Below the pieces are notes generated by a model. The model worked only from the letters and a program-made list of their open reading frames with translations. It was not told the origin of the DNA and did not search any database. Positions 14,801 through 27,465 of a DNA stretch of 64,000 nucleotides are shown here, piece by piece. Location of the stretch: assembly GCA_000231825.2 (NCBI GenBank), contig JH720322.1, positions 620,001-684,000 on the forward strand, in the 5' to 3' direction. Position numbers and translations under genes: made by a program. Origin of the DNA: Tetrahymena elliotti 4EA (lineage: Eukaryota; Ciliophora; Oligohymenophorea; Hymenostomatida; Tetrahymenidae). Every line of letters starts with the position of its first letter. Within the stretch, counting starts at the first letter, position 1.

Positions 14801-15286
14801 CTTGTTAATGTAATATTGTCCTCTTTTTAAATATTCAGCTTAATTTTTTAAAACGAAATCACTTGTTGGTGGATTTAACAATTTATCTAATTCAGCTGCA
14901 GCCTATTGATTGCTACTATTCTATTATGAATTGCTTCCTTTTTCCTTAGATTCTTTTTCTTTTTCTTTATCTTTTGACTTATCACTACTTTTGCTTGAAG
15001 ATTTTTCATCTTTATTAGATTCATTTCCCTTTGTAGAAGAGCTATTTTCAGCTTTTGAAGAACTCTTATCACTAGATGTTTGTTTTTCCTTTTCATTATT
15101 GGAATTATTTTCTTTATTTTGCTATCCTTTGCCGCTATCAGCAGTGGCATTGGATTTATCAGAATTGCTAGAATTTGCTTATTTTTATTATTTTTCCTCC
15201 TTATTTGAAGATGACCCACTTTTCGAAGAAGAGTCTGCTGTCTTTTTTGAAGCCTCTTTATTTGAAGAAGATTAATTTTAGCTCAT
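11873..15286 (-). CDS. TPR-repeat protein with low-complexity N- and C-termini
   Basis: ATG at 15286, TGA at 11875-11873. Exon 1 (14786-15286, 167 codons) is almost entirely Ser, Lys, Asn, Glu and Gln, and ends in a helix (FVLKNQAEYLKRGQYYINKNQ) that begins the TPR array. The intron is 14578-14785. The middle (about 14.6-13.3 kb) carries multiple TPRs: ALKIYELLNDANPNKGNAQI, DPNIHFELGIAHYRV, ALEYFNKAIQVNSQNAICWC, and DAFSCFNKSFELENNIETLF followed by ALLYEIGKHYIEAVNLYKQI. After the TPRs comes a basic stretch (MVVRRKITIERNASS), then a long Ser/Asn/Pro-rich tail (LREPPFKPSVPLWLEELDP, many NTPN/SP-type sites). The TPR-then-disordered-tail architecture resembles Ssn6/Cyc8-type corepressors or UTX relatives, but this is only a resemblance; TPRs are generic. 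Several small introns (near 13.5 and 12.7 kb, among others) are needed to keep frame. Confidence 0.72.
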
Positions 15287-16547
15287 TATTATAGTAGTAT
15301 AAATTAAAAATAATTATTCAAAGACTATATATATTTTATTAGCTGCTGCCTTTAATTATTATTTATTAACTTTCTTAATACGAAATTTTTGTGATACAAG
15401 ATAATAATAAAGCTTTTAATAAATTTTTGGGAGCAAATGAATTGATTAAAAAAAAATAAAAGAGCATAGTGATCTCTCACTAAATTTTAGAGATTTAATT
15501 AAATTAAAATTTTGTTTAATTAAGCAAAAATGATAACTTGAAAACATACATTCATAAAATAATATCAATCACTTGATCATACAATTTATTAATTTCATAA
15601 AATCTATAATTTAACTCATTATGAAAAATTAAATATTGTGCTTATGATACTAATTTAGAAATTAATTTATTCTTTATTGCTTATTTGTAAATCAAATTCA
15701 ATATTTACTATCTTCTACTATTAGACCGCCAAAATGTGTATCCAATAATCTCTACAATAATTAAATTAAAAAATTTTTTACAAATTCATATCATTATCCT
15801 TCTACTTACCTATTCAGCTAATTAGGTTGAACAGTATTACTTAATTGATTTTATTTATTTAAATTATTATCACTAATTCTATCCAAATCAAACAATTTTT
15901 TTCTTTTTTAATTATTTATAAGGAGACCAATAAATACTTTATTTTAATGACATTAATAAATTTCATTTAGATTAAAATTTTTGTAAATAATTATAGAAAC
16001 ATAAGAGTACAATTACTTACTTCTCTTATAAAACTAAAACTACTTTATAAATAATTGAATTAAAAATAATTTAATATTTAGCTATGTAAAAAATTATCAA
16101 TCAAAAATTTTTTATTAGCAGCTTTAGAAAAACTTAGAGAATTGGTATATGAGATTATTAATTTTCACTTTTTGATAAAGCTTATTTATTTAAAAATAAT
16201 AGATCTATCATATCAAGTCAGTCAGCTATGAATTTAAGAATAAAAATAAAAAATGATTTTATTTAAGTAATAAAGAATAATTTCATCTCTTGATAATCCG
16301 AAATTAGTTAAAAATTTTTAATTTTATTTAAAAAATAAATTTTTAGTTATTCATAATCTAAATTAGTATCAAAAAAATTTTATCTTAATTTTAAATAATT
16401 AGTTTGTAAATGAAAAGAGGTTTTAGAATTTAAGAATATAAATAAAAAACGTTTTTAATAAATGAATTAAGTCTTAATTTAATAGGTTTGTTAATTTTTT
16501 AAAAGATTGTGAATTAAAATTTTAGATTCTTTTGATCTTTCTCAAAA
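15287..16547. other. Intergenic spacer, about 1.26 kb
   Basis: AT-rich sequence between the start of the TPR gene and the stop of the RING/B-box/Kelch gene, both on the minus strand. It must contain the TPR gene's promoter and the other gene's 3' UTR. Nothing with coding character or obvious structure was seen. Confidence 0.6.
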
Positions 16548-19500
16548 TCATTTCTGAATTAATTGACAACTGTGCATAAATCTTTTGTTAGGCATATTCT
16601 AAAGACTCTCCCACATTCCATTTATTACATTAAATCTAATTAATTTAATAACTATTTTAAAAATTATTTTAAAAAAAATAAATACCTTTCAACAGAGTCT
16701 AATGGTCCATTATCAAATCCACCAAATACATAAATGTGTTAGTTATTCTATGATACTATTGCTGAGCTTGTGCATCTGCTGAAACGCATACTACTAACAT
16801 ATGTCCATCTATCTAGCTATTCATCATATCTAATATCAATCAAATTATTTATAAAAACTTCGAAAGTGAAAATGTTTATTTTACTTTTCAACAGAATTAA
16901 TATAGTTATTTCCATCAAATCCGCCAATAGCATAGATACCATCGGGGAGAGTTACAGCACTTAAAGCTCTTCTAGGAACATTTAGAGGGGCTATTTTCTC
17001 CCATCTTTAGTATAAAGGATTAAATCTTTCAGCACTATTAAGGCAAGTGTTACATTCACCACCAAAACCTCCAATAGCATAGATTTTACCATCCAATCCT
17101 TAGGTGACTGCTAATTCATCTCTTTTTTCAAGCATTTTAGGATAGGGTCTGACTTATTTTAACACAAAATCATAAACTTCCATAGTATCTAATATTCCAT
17201 ATCCATCATTACCTCCAACAATATATATCATATCTATTATTTTTTATTTTTTAAGGATATTTTTTATCTAATTTATATTAAATTATTAATTACCATTTTT
17301 GTAAACAAGCCCAAAACCACTGCGTGGTGATGTAAGTTATAGACTGGCTTTTAAGAAAGTTTTAAATCTTGGATTATATTCATCAATAGATGCTGTCCTT
17401 TAGTTATCTTACTTACCTCCAATCATCAAAATATTACCATTCATTAAAAGAGCTGAACAAAATTTAGAACGATTTGTTGGCATGATATCAAACTATTCCC
17501 AAGTATTTCTAGCTAAATCATATCTATCTATTGTATACTATTAATTTTCTGTAAAACCTCCTAATACATAAATAAATTGATTAGAGTTTTAGAGTGAGGA
17601 AAAATCAAATTTGTTTGAGTATATATCATTTTAATCGCTCATATAATTATTAAACTTAGATAATCCATAACTTTGTGAAGAATTGAAAGCTGAAAGTGGA
17701 GTATCCATAGAAGATTGCTAATGTGGAATCATAGTTAAATTTGGAGTAATATTTGATTTTAATTAAGATGATTCTTACAAGAATGTATTTATTTCACCCT
17801 TGAAAGAGTTGTTTACAACATGTTCTTAATGATCTTCATTTTTTTCAGAGATATTTAGACCTATTTCACTCATTTCAATGCTATCATTTTGATTTTAATT
17901 TTACTATGTATTTACTCTCTTTCCTAATTGATCTTGTTAGTTATTGTTTTGCATCTACTAAGCAAAATCTAAATTTAGTAAAATTTGCTTTTGGTCTTAT
18001 TTTTTGCTTACATCTTATTTTCTATTTTATTTTTTATAAATTAAACATTTTATTAATATCTTAAGCATAAACTTTACGGTGAAATTTTGTTCTGAATTTT
18101 GTTTAAGGATTAAGTACCTTTTGAGAAAAATATTAAATATTAATTCAATTTGTTCTTTACTTTTATAGATGTAATTTACCAGATATATTCTTTGAATTAG
18201 ATAGAGAAGAAGATGCTGTAGTATTAGAAGCAGCATTATTATTTGCACGACTTGAGCTACTCTAAAGGGATAATTACACACCAGCAGCAGCTTTAGGATG
18301 ATAATTTAAAGAACTTGCTACTGTTGGAGTAGGATTTGGATTAGGAGGATTTAATAAGCTTATCATAGAAACAGGAGATCTCTTATTCTTTTCATTAACT
18401 TACTTTGATTGCTCTTTTTTTGGATTAATTCCTTGTGATTAATAGTTTTATTCGTCTCGACTGCTGCTAGATTTTGTTTATTCCCTCTCACTTGTAATCT
18501 TTTCTTTGAACTAATTACGCATTTCTTAGAAACTGTCTAATAAAAATAATTATTTTTTAAATATGATTTAACTCTATATAAATACTTAATGGTTTATTCA
18601 ATATTGATTGCTTCTACTAAGCATTCTATGATTTGTCATCTAATAATTCTTCTGATCTTAAATCACTAAAATTAATTTTAATAAATATATTAAGCCTAAT
18701 ATTTTCATTTATGAATTTTTTACTCTAAAATATTAAAGCTTTTTTTAGCTTTAGAAGATTATGAGCTGACATCTGCTGTCTGTTGAGAATTTAGTTTTTT
18801 ATTTTATTGTTTCTAATTTTAATATTTTTTGTAATTTTTAAAAACCTCTAAAAATTTTACTGAAATTTATGGATTGCTATCCTTATTTGTTTGACTTTTG
18901 CTCATTTTCCTATGGAAAAAAAAATATTAACTAATGAAAAATCTTTTTAAATTTACTAATCTTTTTTGTTGGCTACTAAACCTTATTGCTTGCTTTGTTT
19001 AGCTGTATTTTCTTTTGCATTATTTACTCCATTATTGCTATGAGATGAAGCAAAGCCAGCCATAGCAGCTTACTAAGAGCTGGTTTATGTTAATACATTC
19101 GTATTCAGCTTTAGTGCTTTCTAATTTGCATTTTACTAACCACTATTTTCATTTTTCTATTAAGCTTTATTCTATTCATGTTTAAGATAAGAATTAATTA
19201 TTTTAATCAGACTCTGTACTTCTCTTTCTTTGTTGAAAGTAAATTTAGTAGAAGTTGAGTGGCTGGCATTCAAAGCAGATTCATCAATTGTTGCTTCCTA
19301 CATTGACTATTTTCTTTTGATAGATTGCTTTAGAAATAGAATAGGAGAGAGATTTGAAAGATCTTTGTATTGAGTAGATTATTCTTCTATTTTTTATAAC
19401 ACACTTTAAAAAGATTTTTATTGAATATTCAAATTAGCTTCTTCTCTATCCATTTATTCTTTAACTCTTGTCTTTTGCTTTTCTTCTCTTTCATTTACTA

Positions 19501-20322
19501 TTTTACGTATATTATTATAAAAGTGAGTTATCTCATGTAGGCTTTTATCTGTTATTTTGCTAAGTTAAGATGTGCTTTCCTAAATGCTATTAATGCTGTT
19601 AATTATTTTTTATTTCAAATGCTCTGCTTTTGCTAAGTGTTTTTCAACAGTCTTCATTTCCCCATTTCTCGCATTTATGATAGATTCCAATTCATGATTC
19701 TTGTGGTTTTCCTCTAGGATACAATTTATACAAAGCAGTACTTTATCACTCATGCAAAAAGCTTTCTTATATTCAAAATATTAATTAATAATCTGTCAAA
19801 TTGAATTTTATAAAAAGCTCAATTTAAGAATCCATAGTTAATCATCATAAAAGATATAATATTCAAATTAATTAATATTTAATGCTTAAATATTTTATTT
19901 TAATTTTCTTTTTTACTATTTAAATGCTCTGATCAAATATTATAAAATAATTTAAACGTTTTTTGTTTATCATTTGCAAGCTTTAAATAAATATTACCTT
20001 CGTATTTCTTTTAATGTTTAGTGCAATTGTTTTCATCTTTATTAGATTCTTCTTCATTTTATATTCTTCTTGAAGCTGGCGAATTCTTTAAAACTGTTAC
20101 AGTGACATTATTTTATCTTTTTACATTTAGTAAAGCGATATTTTTTGGCATTAAATTAATTGATTCAGCGAAATTCATTGTTCCACATTCTAAACAAGTT
20201 ACTATCTTATTTTAGAGTTTTTAAGATAAGCAACTCTCACAAAGAGTGTGCCCGCACTATATTAAAAGACGAGGGCATCTTTCTTTATCATTAAACTATT
20301 GTCGGCAGCCAAAGCAATCCAT
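16548..20322 (-). CDS. TRIM-like RING / B-box / coiled-coil / Kelch protein, probable E3 ubiquitin ligase
   Basis: ATG at 20322, TGA at 16550-16548. Residues 3-47 form a RING: C-x2-C (CFGC), then C-x-H-x2-C-x2-C (CGHTLCESC), then C-x2-C (CLEC). After the intron 19762-19997 (GCT formed across the junction) a perfect B-box type 2 follows: C-x2-H-x7-C-x7-C-x2-C-x5-H-x2-H, running from CTKH to HKNH. Next is a long coiled coil (HLAKAEHLKQKIINSINSIQ ...), then a Gln/Ser/Asn-rich linker (about 19.1-17.7 kb). The C-terminus has six Kelch blades with paired glycines: YVLGGFTEN, LMIGGKQDN, VGGNDGYG, YAIGGFGGE, YAIGGFDGN and YVFGGFDNG. The last blade ends MPNKRFMHSCQLIQK before TGA. The order RING, B-box, coiled coil, C-terminal propeller is the tripartite-motif plan. 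RING and B-box bind zinc, the coiled coil should dimerise, and the Kelch propeller would choose the substrate. The domain calls are strong; the ligase activity is inferred. Confidence 0.87.
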
Positions 20323-23300
20323 AACAACTATTTACTACTACTTTTTTTGGAATACTACTGATTTTATATTTATTATTATTTTGATTTAAAATGTATCTAA
20401 TAAAAATCAAACAAAAATTTTATAAATATAAAATAAAAAAAGCTGTTGAAATAAATCAAAAAATTAATTAATAATAATTATTCTCTACTCACATTTAATT
20501 TGTTTTGGAGGCACTTATTTATGAGTAATCTATTTTATTTGTTAATAAAATACACTTTAAAATAGTTGATATTTACCATTTTACATTTAATTCATTTATC
20601 TTAATTATTTAACTTCATCATTAAAATTAATTTTATTTCAGCGTTTTTTTAAAGAAAAAAATAGACTTTTTAACAATTTCCTTATTTATTCTGAAAAATC
20701 TATATCTCATATCATGAAATTTAAATTATATTTTCTCTCAGTAAAATTCAAAGTTATGTAGAGAAAACTTTAATAAGTCTTTTATGAATATTAAAACTAT
20801 TAAATAAAATTGAAATAATCAAAAAAATTCATGATTTGAAACATATTTTTGAAAAATGAAAAGAAGAATTTGAAATTAATGTTTTAAAAAATTAAAAACA
20901 GTGATAAAGTATGTATCTATGTATGCAATAACTAAATCAATCATAATTTTTAAAATACCATTTAAGAATAAATAATCATTCACAAATAATAATTTCTCAC
21001 TCCATTCATTCAAATTAACTATTTTTATTCAAATATCTAAAAAATTAATTTATCATTTTATTTTTTGATATTTATGATCTTTCAAATCTAGACATTCGTC
21101 TTTACTTTAGATAAACTATCAAAATTTGAAATTAACTATACTTAGCTAAACCAAGTACACAAATCTAACGACACTTTGAAAAAAATTATTTTATCTATTT
21201 ATTAAAAATTTACAAATTAAATAAAAATAATTAAATCTTAAATTTAATTAATGAGAATTATCACCAAAAAAAATCTTTATTTGTAAATTTTTATTTCTTA
21301 AGCTTTAAATTACTAAAAATTCAATTATAATTTAGGGCGAATTCTCTTAAAATTAAAGATATTTATTATTCTACTGATAAAAAGAATAACAAAAATATGA
21401 TCTAATTAGTTAGTGAAAAACTAATTTCATTTTTTAAATGATCTAATTTAATCTCTTAATATATATATATGTTAAGTAAAAATAAAGTTTATAACTTGGT
21501 GAGATTATTGAATATTCTATCTTATATAAAATAATTTAGCAATATTATTACTTTAGATTATAATGTTATTTTATGATGTTTTTTGATTTTGATTATTTTT
21601 TTATTTTTGAAAAGGCAAATCCAAAAACTGCTGATGAAAAAATATTTATTAACATAAGCGACAAATAAAAAATTGTTTACATATTTAAAATCAAATAAAT
21701 AAGAATATCCTATTTTTGAAGATATTGAATGAAAAATTGTGAATTGTATTATGAAATAAATCAACATTAATTTTTTTTTAGAAAATTCGAAAAAAAAGAA
21801 ATTTGAAGAAAAAAAAATTTAAATTAACATACTTTGTTAATATTTATTTGACAGAATTTCTTTTAAATTTAATATAATTTTAGTTTAAATAGACTCTTCT
21901 TTTTTTTGATTTTAATTAATTTTAAACAACAAAATTAAATTCTTTAAAATAATTTTTTTGTTTTTATGAATTATTTTACAGGACTACAAAATAAAAAATA
22001 AAAATATATGAAACCATATAATTTTATAGGTATCCAAAGTATTTTTTAACAATAATTATTGTATTTACAAACACATTTCATTTAATTTAAGAATCATTAT
22101 TATTATTCTACTATTTTACACCAATTATTATCAAATGTAGAAAAATAATGAAATAAACCCCTAATATTCTTTTACTAATGCTTAAGATATATCAATCAAT
22201 TCTTATGCTTGAAGCTTGTAAAGTAACTAAATTTTACAAGTTTTGAAGAATGACAGAATTTAATCTGAGAAATATTTATTGTTTAAAAATAATCAAAGAT
22301 TTTAGAATGGAAAATTCTAACCTCTTTTTTTAACTTTATTAAGATGTGTTTAGAATAAAAAATAATGAAATAAAGAATTGAAAGAAAATAATGATTGATT
22401 GTTTTTTTGACTAAAATTATATTTGAAACAGCTAAATGTTTTTTAAGTAATGTAAGTATAAATATATTACGAAAAAGATAGAAATTTCTAAATTAGTTAA
22501 GTCTTTTCTTTATAGAAGTCTTCAAAATAATATGTAAATTGGGAATAATTAAAATTTTAATTCAATCTGAGAGTACAAATTTATTTTTTTTTCTTCTAAT
22601 CGAATAATCGAAGATAAGAAAATTCGTTTATATGATTACATGTACTATTATCTGAAAGAGTGTTGAAAAAGATATGCTGATTAATTATTTTTTTCTTTTA
22701 CTTAAGCGGATAAATTTGTATTTTTGATTTCGATTTATTCTTTTTAATCACTTAATTTTTCATTCTTTTACTAAATTTGTAGAACCATTTTTAACTTCTA
22801 TAAAAGTCATAATACCCTTTATTTCCACTACTTTTAAGTTACTATTTAATGATATCTTAGAATAACATTACAATTATTTTATTGCGATTTTTGCAAATTA
22901 TTTCAATATTCAATATAAGGTATTTCCTAAAATTTAGCTTAAGTTAGAGGGCTACTCACAAATGTCTAAAATTGATTTTCAATTTTCTCGTTTTATGCCT
23001 ATTTTCTACTTTTTTTTCTAAGGAAATGCTAAAAAAATGTAAAACTAAAGAATCATTTAGGATTTTAGAGCATTTACTTTAAATTTTTATACTTGAAATC
23101 CTAAATTTCTCATTTTTTAAAGTATAAATATTTTACATCAATATATTTTCTTTTTTTAGATGTAAGAAATGCTAAAATTGCCTATAATAGATTTTTAAAG
23201 CATAAAATAATTTTGTTAATGTGAAATAACAATAAATTGGATCCAGAATACCTCATTTTTAACTATAAATTGCTAATACCGGGCTTTTTAAAGAAAAAAT

Positions 23301-24519
23301 TGAAATTTGCAGAAATTAGTAGAATAAGATAGGTATTGCTATAATAAATATTATTTTTATAAATGGAAAAATAATAGAATAATTTGTTATTATATTTATT
23401 TGATTTTAGAATAAAAAAAGACTTTTTAGAGAAAAACTATGATAGTTATAGGGGTGTGATATAATATTTCAATTTAAATTATGTTAATATATTTAATAGA
23501 TCAATTGAGTACTATAAAGCATTATGATGCATTTTAAAGTTATTGCGGGTTACGATGTTATAATTTTTAACTTGAAAAAAACTAGATGTTAATAATCTTT
23601 TCACTAGAAGAGATATTATATCTATATTAAGAATTCAAGTTCAGTTTTTTATTCTTAAAAATATTCTTAAATCTAATGTTGATCCATTTAGTTATCTTCA
23701 TATCGAACATACTGAATAAAATAACAACAAGAATACACCTAATTTTATTTTTTGTACAACACTTCAAATAATAGATTTACACGCTAAACTGAATTTATTG
23801 CTATTTATTTTGTATAAATTTCTAATATCTTCTAGGTTAATTGAAATTTAATGAAATTAATAAATAAAAGAATAATTATATTTATATATTCTAGAATAAA
23901 TCCAGAAAAAATCCTGAAAAATTATAAAGTAAAGCCAGGAAAAATATCATAACAAACTCAATAAAAAAGATATGCTAAGCTTAGAGTGATACTCAAATAA
24001 ATCTTTTATAGATGTATATTCCACTTTGGTCTGAAAATGAATTTATTGTATTTGAAATAATTTCATATAAAGATAAATTTAGATGTATATTTTTGGAATG
24101 AAAGTTTTGCATGGGAAATTTGGAAATAAAAACCTTTTGTAAAAAAGAAAATGAAGAAAAAATAGACATCCAATTTATTTATTTATGAATAAATAGATAG
24201 GATAACAGCAAATTAAAGTGAATTTTAAGTATATTGAATTATATTTATTGTTAAGTTAATTTTTATGACGTGAGGAATCATTAATATTCATTCTTAATAT
24301 CCAATCAAAGATAAAGAAATAAACCAGAAATTTGTTAGGATTTTGATGGTTTGATTCATTAGATTTATGATATATGTATGTATCTATCTAACACTTAGAA
24401 AGATAAAATTAATCGCAAACTTTTTTTATTCAAATAGGATTGCCTAAGATCAATAATTTAATTTCTAAATAATTAATTCAATTAAACAAAATTCAAACAA
24501 AATTAAAAAATAAACGAAA
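20323..24519. other. Gene-poor interval of 4.2 kb
   Basis: Very AT-rich. Short open stretches occur (for example minus-strand 21767-21558), but their composition (Ile, Phe, Lys, Asn, Tyr) is what random AT-rich DNA gives, and none shows a family motif or splice-linked continuation. Around 22.9-23.3 kb a motif of the type AAATGCTAAAA recurs in both orientations, but arms are short and diverged. The right end, about 24430-24519, is the leader of the methionine adenosyltransferase gene, with an A-rich stretch directly before its ATG. Confidence 0.5.
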
Positions 24520-25710
24520 ATGTACTCCCTCCCCAAGAATCACTTCTTGTTCTCTTCTGAGTCCGTTTCCATTGGTCATCCTGACAAGCTCTGCGATTAT
24601 GTCTCAGACTCTGTTTTGGACGCTTTATTAGCTCAAGACCCTGATGCTAAGGTTGCTTGTGAATCTGCTTGCAAGAACACCTTAGTCATGGTCTTTGGTG
24701 AAATCACTACCAGCAGCTAAGACATGGTCTATGAAAAGATCGTCCGTCAAGCTATCAAGGAAGTCGGTTATGATGATATCGAAAAGGGTTTGGACTACAA
24801 GAACACTGTTATTATGGTCGCTCTTGATCAATAATCCAAAGAAATTGCCAATGCCGTCCACGTTGAAAAGAAAGACGAAGACGTCGGTGCTGGCGACTAA
24901 GGTCTTATGATCGGTTATGCTTCTGATGAAACTGAAGAATTAATGCCCTTGACTCACTTATTATGCAACAAGCTTATTGAAAGACTCCACGAAGTCCGTG
25001 TCAATAACACTTGCCCTTGGATGAGACCTGATGCTAAGGTTTAAGTCACTGTTGAATATGAACAAAATGGTACTCAAATCAAGCCCACCAGAGTTCACAC
25101 TATCCTTATCTCTCAATAACATGCCCCTACCATCACCAACGAAAAGATTGCTGAAGAACTTAAGTAACACGTTATCAACAACGTCATTCCTGCTCATTTC
25201 CTTGATGAAAACACTGTCTATCACCTTAATCCCTCTGGTTCTTTCACTGTTGGTGGTCCCTGCGGTGATGCTGGTTTAACTGGTAGAAAGATTATCGTTG
25301 ACACCTACGGTGGTTGGGGTGGCCACGGTGGTGGTGCTTTCTCTGGTAAGGACCCCACTAAGGTCGATAGATCTGCTGCTTATGCTGCTAGATGGGTTGC
25401 TAAATCCCTCGTTGCTGCCGGTTTCTGCAAGAGAGCTCTTGTTCAAATCGCTTACGGTATTGGTATTGCTAAGCCCCTCTCTATCTACGTTAACTCTTAC
25501 GATACTGCTGCTGAAGGTTACACTGATTTGGATCTCCAAGACATTGTTGTCAACAACTTCGACTTGAGACCTGGTATGATCATCAAGGAACTTAACCTTA
25601 AGAGACCCATCTACAAAAAGACTGCTTCTTGTGGACATTTCGGTAGAAACGATCCCGATTTCACTTGGGAAACTCCTAAGGATCTCTCCCATGCCAAGAA
25701 GAAATTGTGA
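24520..25710 (+). CDS. S-adenosylmethionine synthetase (methionine adenosyltransferase)
   Basis: Makes S-adenosylmethionine from methionine and ATP, the methyl donor of the cell. Intronless, 396 residues, the usual length for the family. Motifs: GHPDK at residues 19-23 (ATP/Mg site), GAGDQG at 123-128 (methionine/ATP loop), [16 protein letters not shown] from residue 270 (phosphate/metal binding), and the C-terminal [10 protein letters not shown] segment. The Gln in GAGDQG is codon TAA (24898-24900), and TAA Gln codons also occur at 24718 and elsewhere, so the frame is only readable with the ciliate code. Third positions are rich in C and T, unlike its neighbours, which suggests high expression. 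Residue 268 region reads WGGHGGG where most homologues have WGAHGGG. The A-rich sequence before ATG 24520 fits a ciliate start. Identity is essentially certain. Confidence 0.98.
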
Positions 25711-26620
25711 GTTGAATGACTAATGATTTCTTTATTGGAAAAAAACAATAATATATAAACTTTTAAAATAATAAAAATAATCTATTATTAATAATAAAAA
25801 TATTCATAAATTCTATACCAAAGTAATTTCGTAGTTATTTCTTTCTCTAAAAATTTATTAATTGCCCTCATATTCTTCTCAGCATAATGTCTATATTTAA
25901 AGCCAGAGCGAATAAGAAGCTAAGCAATTTAACAAAAAGGAATAGTTCTCATAGGTAGAAGATATAATTTTAAGCAAATTAGCAAGCCAATTATCAAGAT
26001 TTAGGAAAACAGTAAAAATAAAAAATAGTTACTAAAAATTAGGGTCTGATAATAAGCAAAAAAATTTGATTAATAGTACAAAAACAAAATTGCAAAAGAT
26101 AATAAATCAATCAATCTTTCTTAAAAGATATTTTTTATCTACAATTTGTAATTAAGTGCTGACTTGTTAAATCTTTCAACATAATAAAAATACAAATCAA
26201 TCTTAATTAAAAATATCAAATTTTTAATCAAGTAATTATTTATCCTATCTTTTTTCTAGCTGCATATTAATGTTTATAGCTGTATGCTTAAAGTTACGTC
26301 ACTATTCATCTTTTTATAATTAAAATCATAATTTCCATCATTCAACATCTCTTAAATATTTAATACAACTATTTTGATAATATTTTTTCCTTTAAATGAA
26401 GTAAATTTCTTGAATTTCAAAATAAATAAAAAAATGAACTAAACTAAATCATAAAAAATACAAACTTAAATTTAAAAGAAGAAAAAATAAATAAAAGGCC
26501 TTTCTAAAATATTTTAAATTCAAAAAATTGTTTTTGTTTTCTTTTCAAAAAACATTTTTTATTTTAGAATTTTGAAAATAATTATACTTATCTATCTATG
26601 TTTATTCTTTTATAGTTTTT
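25711..26620. other. Spacer between MAT gene and 5S rRNA genes
   Basis: AT-rich; the first part is the 3' UTR of the MAT gene. No coding frame or RNA gene recognised before the 5S genes. Confidence 0.55.
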
Positions 26621-26740
26621 GTTGTCGGCCATACTAAGGTGAAAACACCGGATCCCATTCGAACTCCGAAGTTAAGCGCCTTAAGGCTGGGTTAGTACTA
26701 AGGTGGGGGACCGCTTGGGAAGTCCCAGTGTCGACAACCT
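26621..26740 (+). rRNA. 5S ribosomal RNA, copy 1
   Basis: A 120-base gene from GTTGTCGGCC to GTGTCGACAACCT. The ends pair (GTTGTCG with CGACAAC) to form helix I, and the internal AGTTAAGCGCC and GGGTTAGTAC segments match the conserved loop A/internal promoter region of eukaryotic 5S genes. It is much more GC-rich than its surroundings. The T-run following position 26740 is a Pol III-type terminator. Confidence 0.97.
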
Positions 26741-26750
26741 TTTTATTTTT
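26741..26750 (+). terminator. Pol III-type T-run after 5S copy 1
   Basis: A run of T residues (TTTTTATTTTT) directly follows the mature 3' end of the 5S gene, as expected for RNA polymerase III termination. Confidence 0.7.
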
Positions 26751-26863
26751 TTTACTACAACCAGTCTAACATAATAAACATTTTTTATAATTAATTTTAA
26801 CCATTGTAAAAAATAAATTTTTTCTCTCCTAAAATTTATAAACACATAAATAATATTAATTTT

Positions 26864-26983
26864 GTTGTCGGCCATACTAAGGTGAAAACACCGGATCCCA
26901 TTCGAACTCTGAAGTTAAGCGCCTTAAGGCTGGGTTAGTACTAAGGTGGGGGACCGCTTGGGAAGTCCCAGTGTCGACAACCT
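26864..26983 (+). rRNA. 5S ribosomal RNA, copy 2
   Basis: A 120-base direct repeat of the first 5S gene, 123 bases further on in the same orientation. By eye it differs at one position: base 47 is T (26910) where copy 1 has C (26667). The closing helix and the internal control region are intact, so it is probably functional. The spacer between the copies is not conserved with the flank of copy 1 beyond the T-run, which suggests an old duplication kept uniform inside the gene. Confidence 0.97.
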
Positions 26984-26993
26984 TTTTATTTTT
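26984..26993 (+). terminator. Pol III-type T-run after 5S copy 2
   Basis: TTTTTATTTTT-type run immediately 3' of the second 5S gene, the same as after copy 1. Confidence 0.7.
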
Positions 26994-27465
26994 ATTTAAA
27001 TTAAAAGAATTATAAATATTATGATTAAAATTTTGAATTGAGTTAAAGAATTATTAAATTCTAAAATAAATCTTTTTGTAAAGTTAAAAAAAAATGCTGC
27101 AATAATTATTAATAAATTAAATAAAATGAATCCAATAATTATATAAAAAGAATGAATATAATTTGTCTGAAAAAAGAAAAAATACCTTAATTTTTTGCTC
27201 AAACTTAATAAATTTTCTTTGGATTATTTAAATTTTTACAGACTAAGATTTTTTTATTTATTTTATTAAATAGAAATTGTAAAAAATTGAGTAAATTAAT
27301 AAATCTGATATATTATGATATGCTCTTGGTTATATTATATCGTATTTAAACAGGCTTCATCAATTTTTTACACTTCAAATTTTTATTTTTGGCTTTAAAG
27401 AAATAAGTACAATGAGGTTTGTAATATATAATTTTTTTAAATAATCTTAACAAGAATAAAATAAA
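26994..27465. other. Spacer between 5S copy 2 and P450 gene
   Basis: AT-rich, with no coding character. The last tens of bases before ATG 27466 (AAGAATAAAATAAA) are an A-rich ciliate-type leader. Confidence 0.55.

Noticed and set aside
14910..15275. Plus-strand open frame rich in Ser, Leu, Phe
   Set aside because: It is the antisense of the Ser/Lys/Glu-rich first exon of the minus-strand TPR gene; composition fully explained by that exon.
21558..21767. Minus-strand 69-codon hydrophobic frame
   Set aside because: Phe/Ile/Lys/Tyr composition as expected from AT-rich DNA, ends at TAA (a Gln codon here), no start or splice context.
25276..25692. Minus-strand 138-codon open frame
   Set aside because: Antisense shadow of the highly biased MAT coding sequence; no family features.
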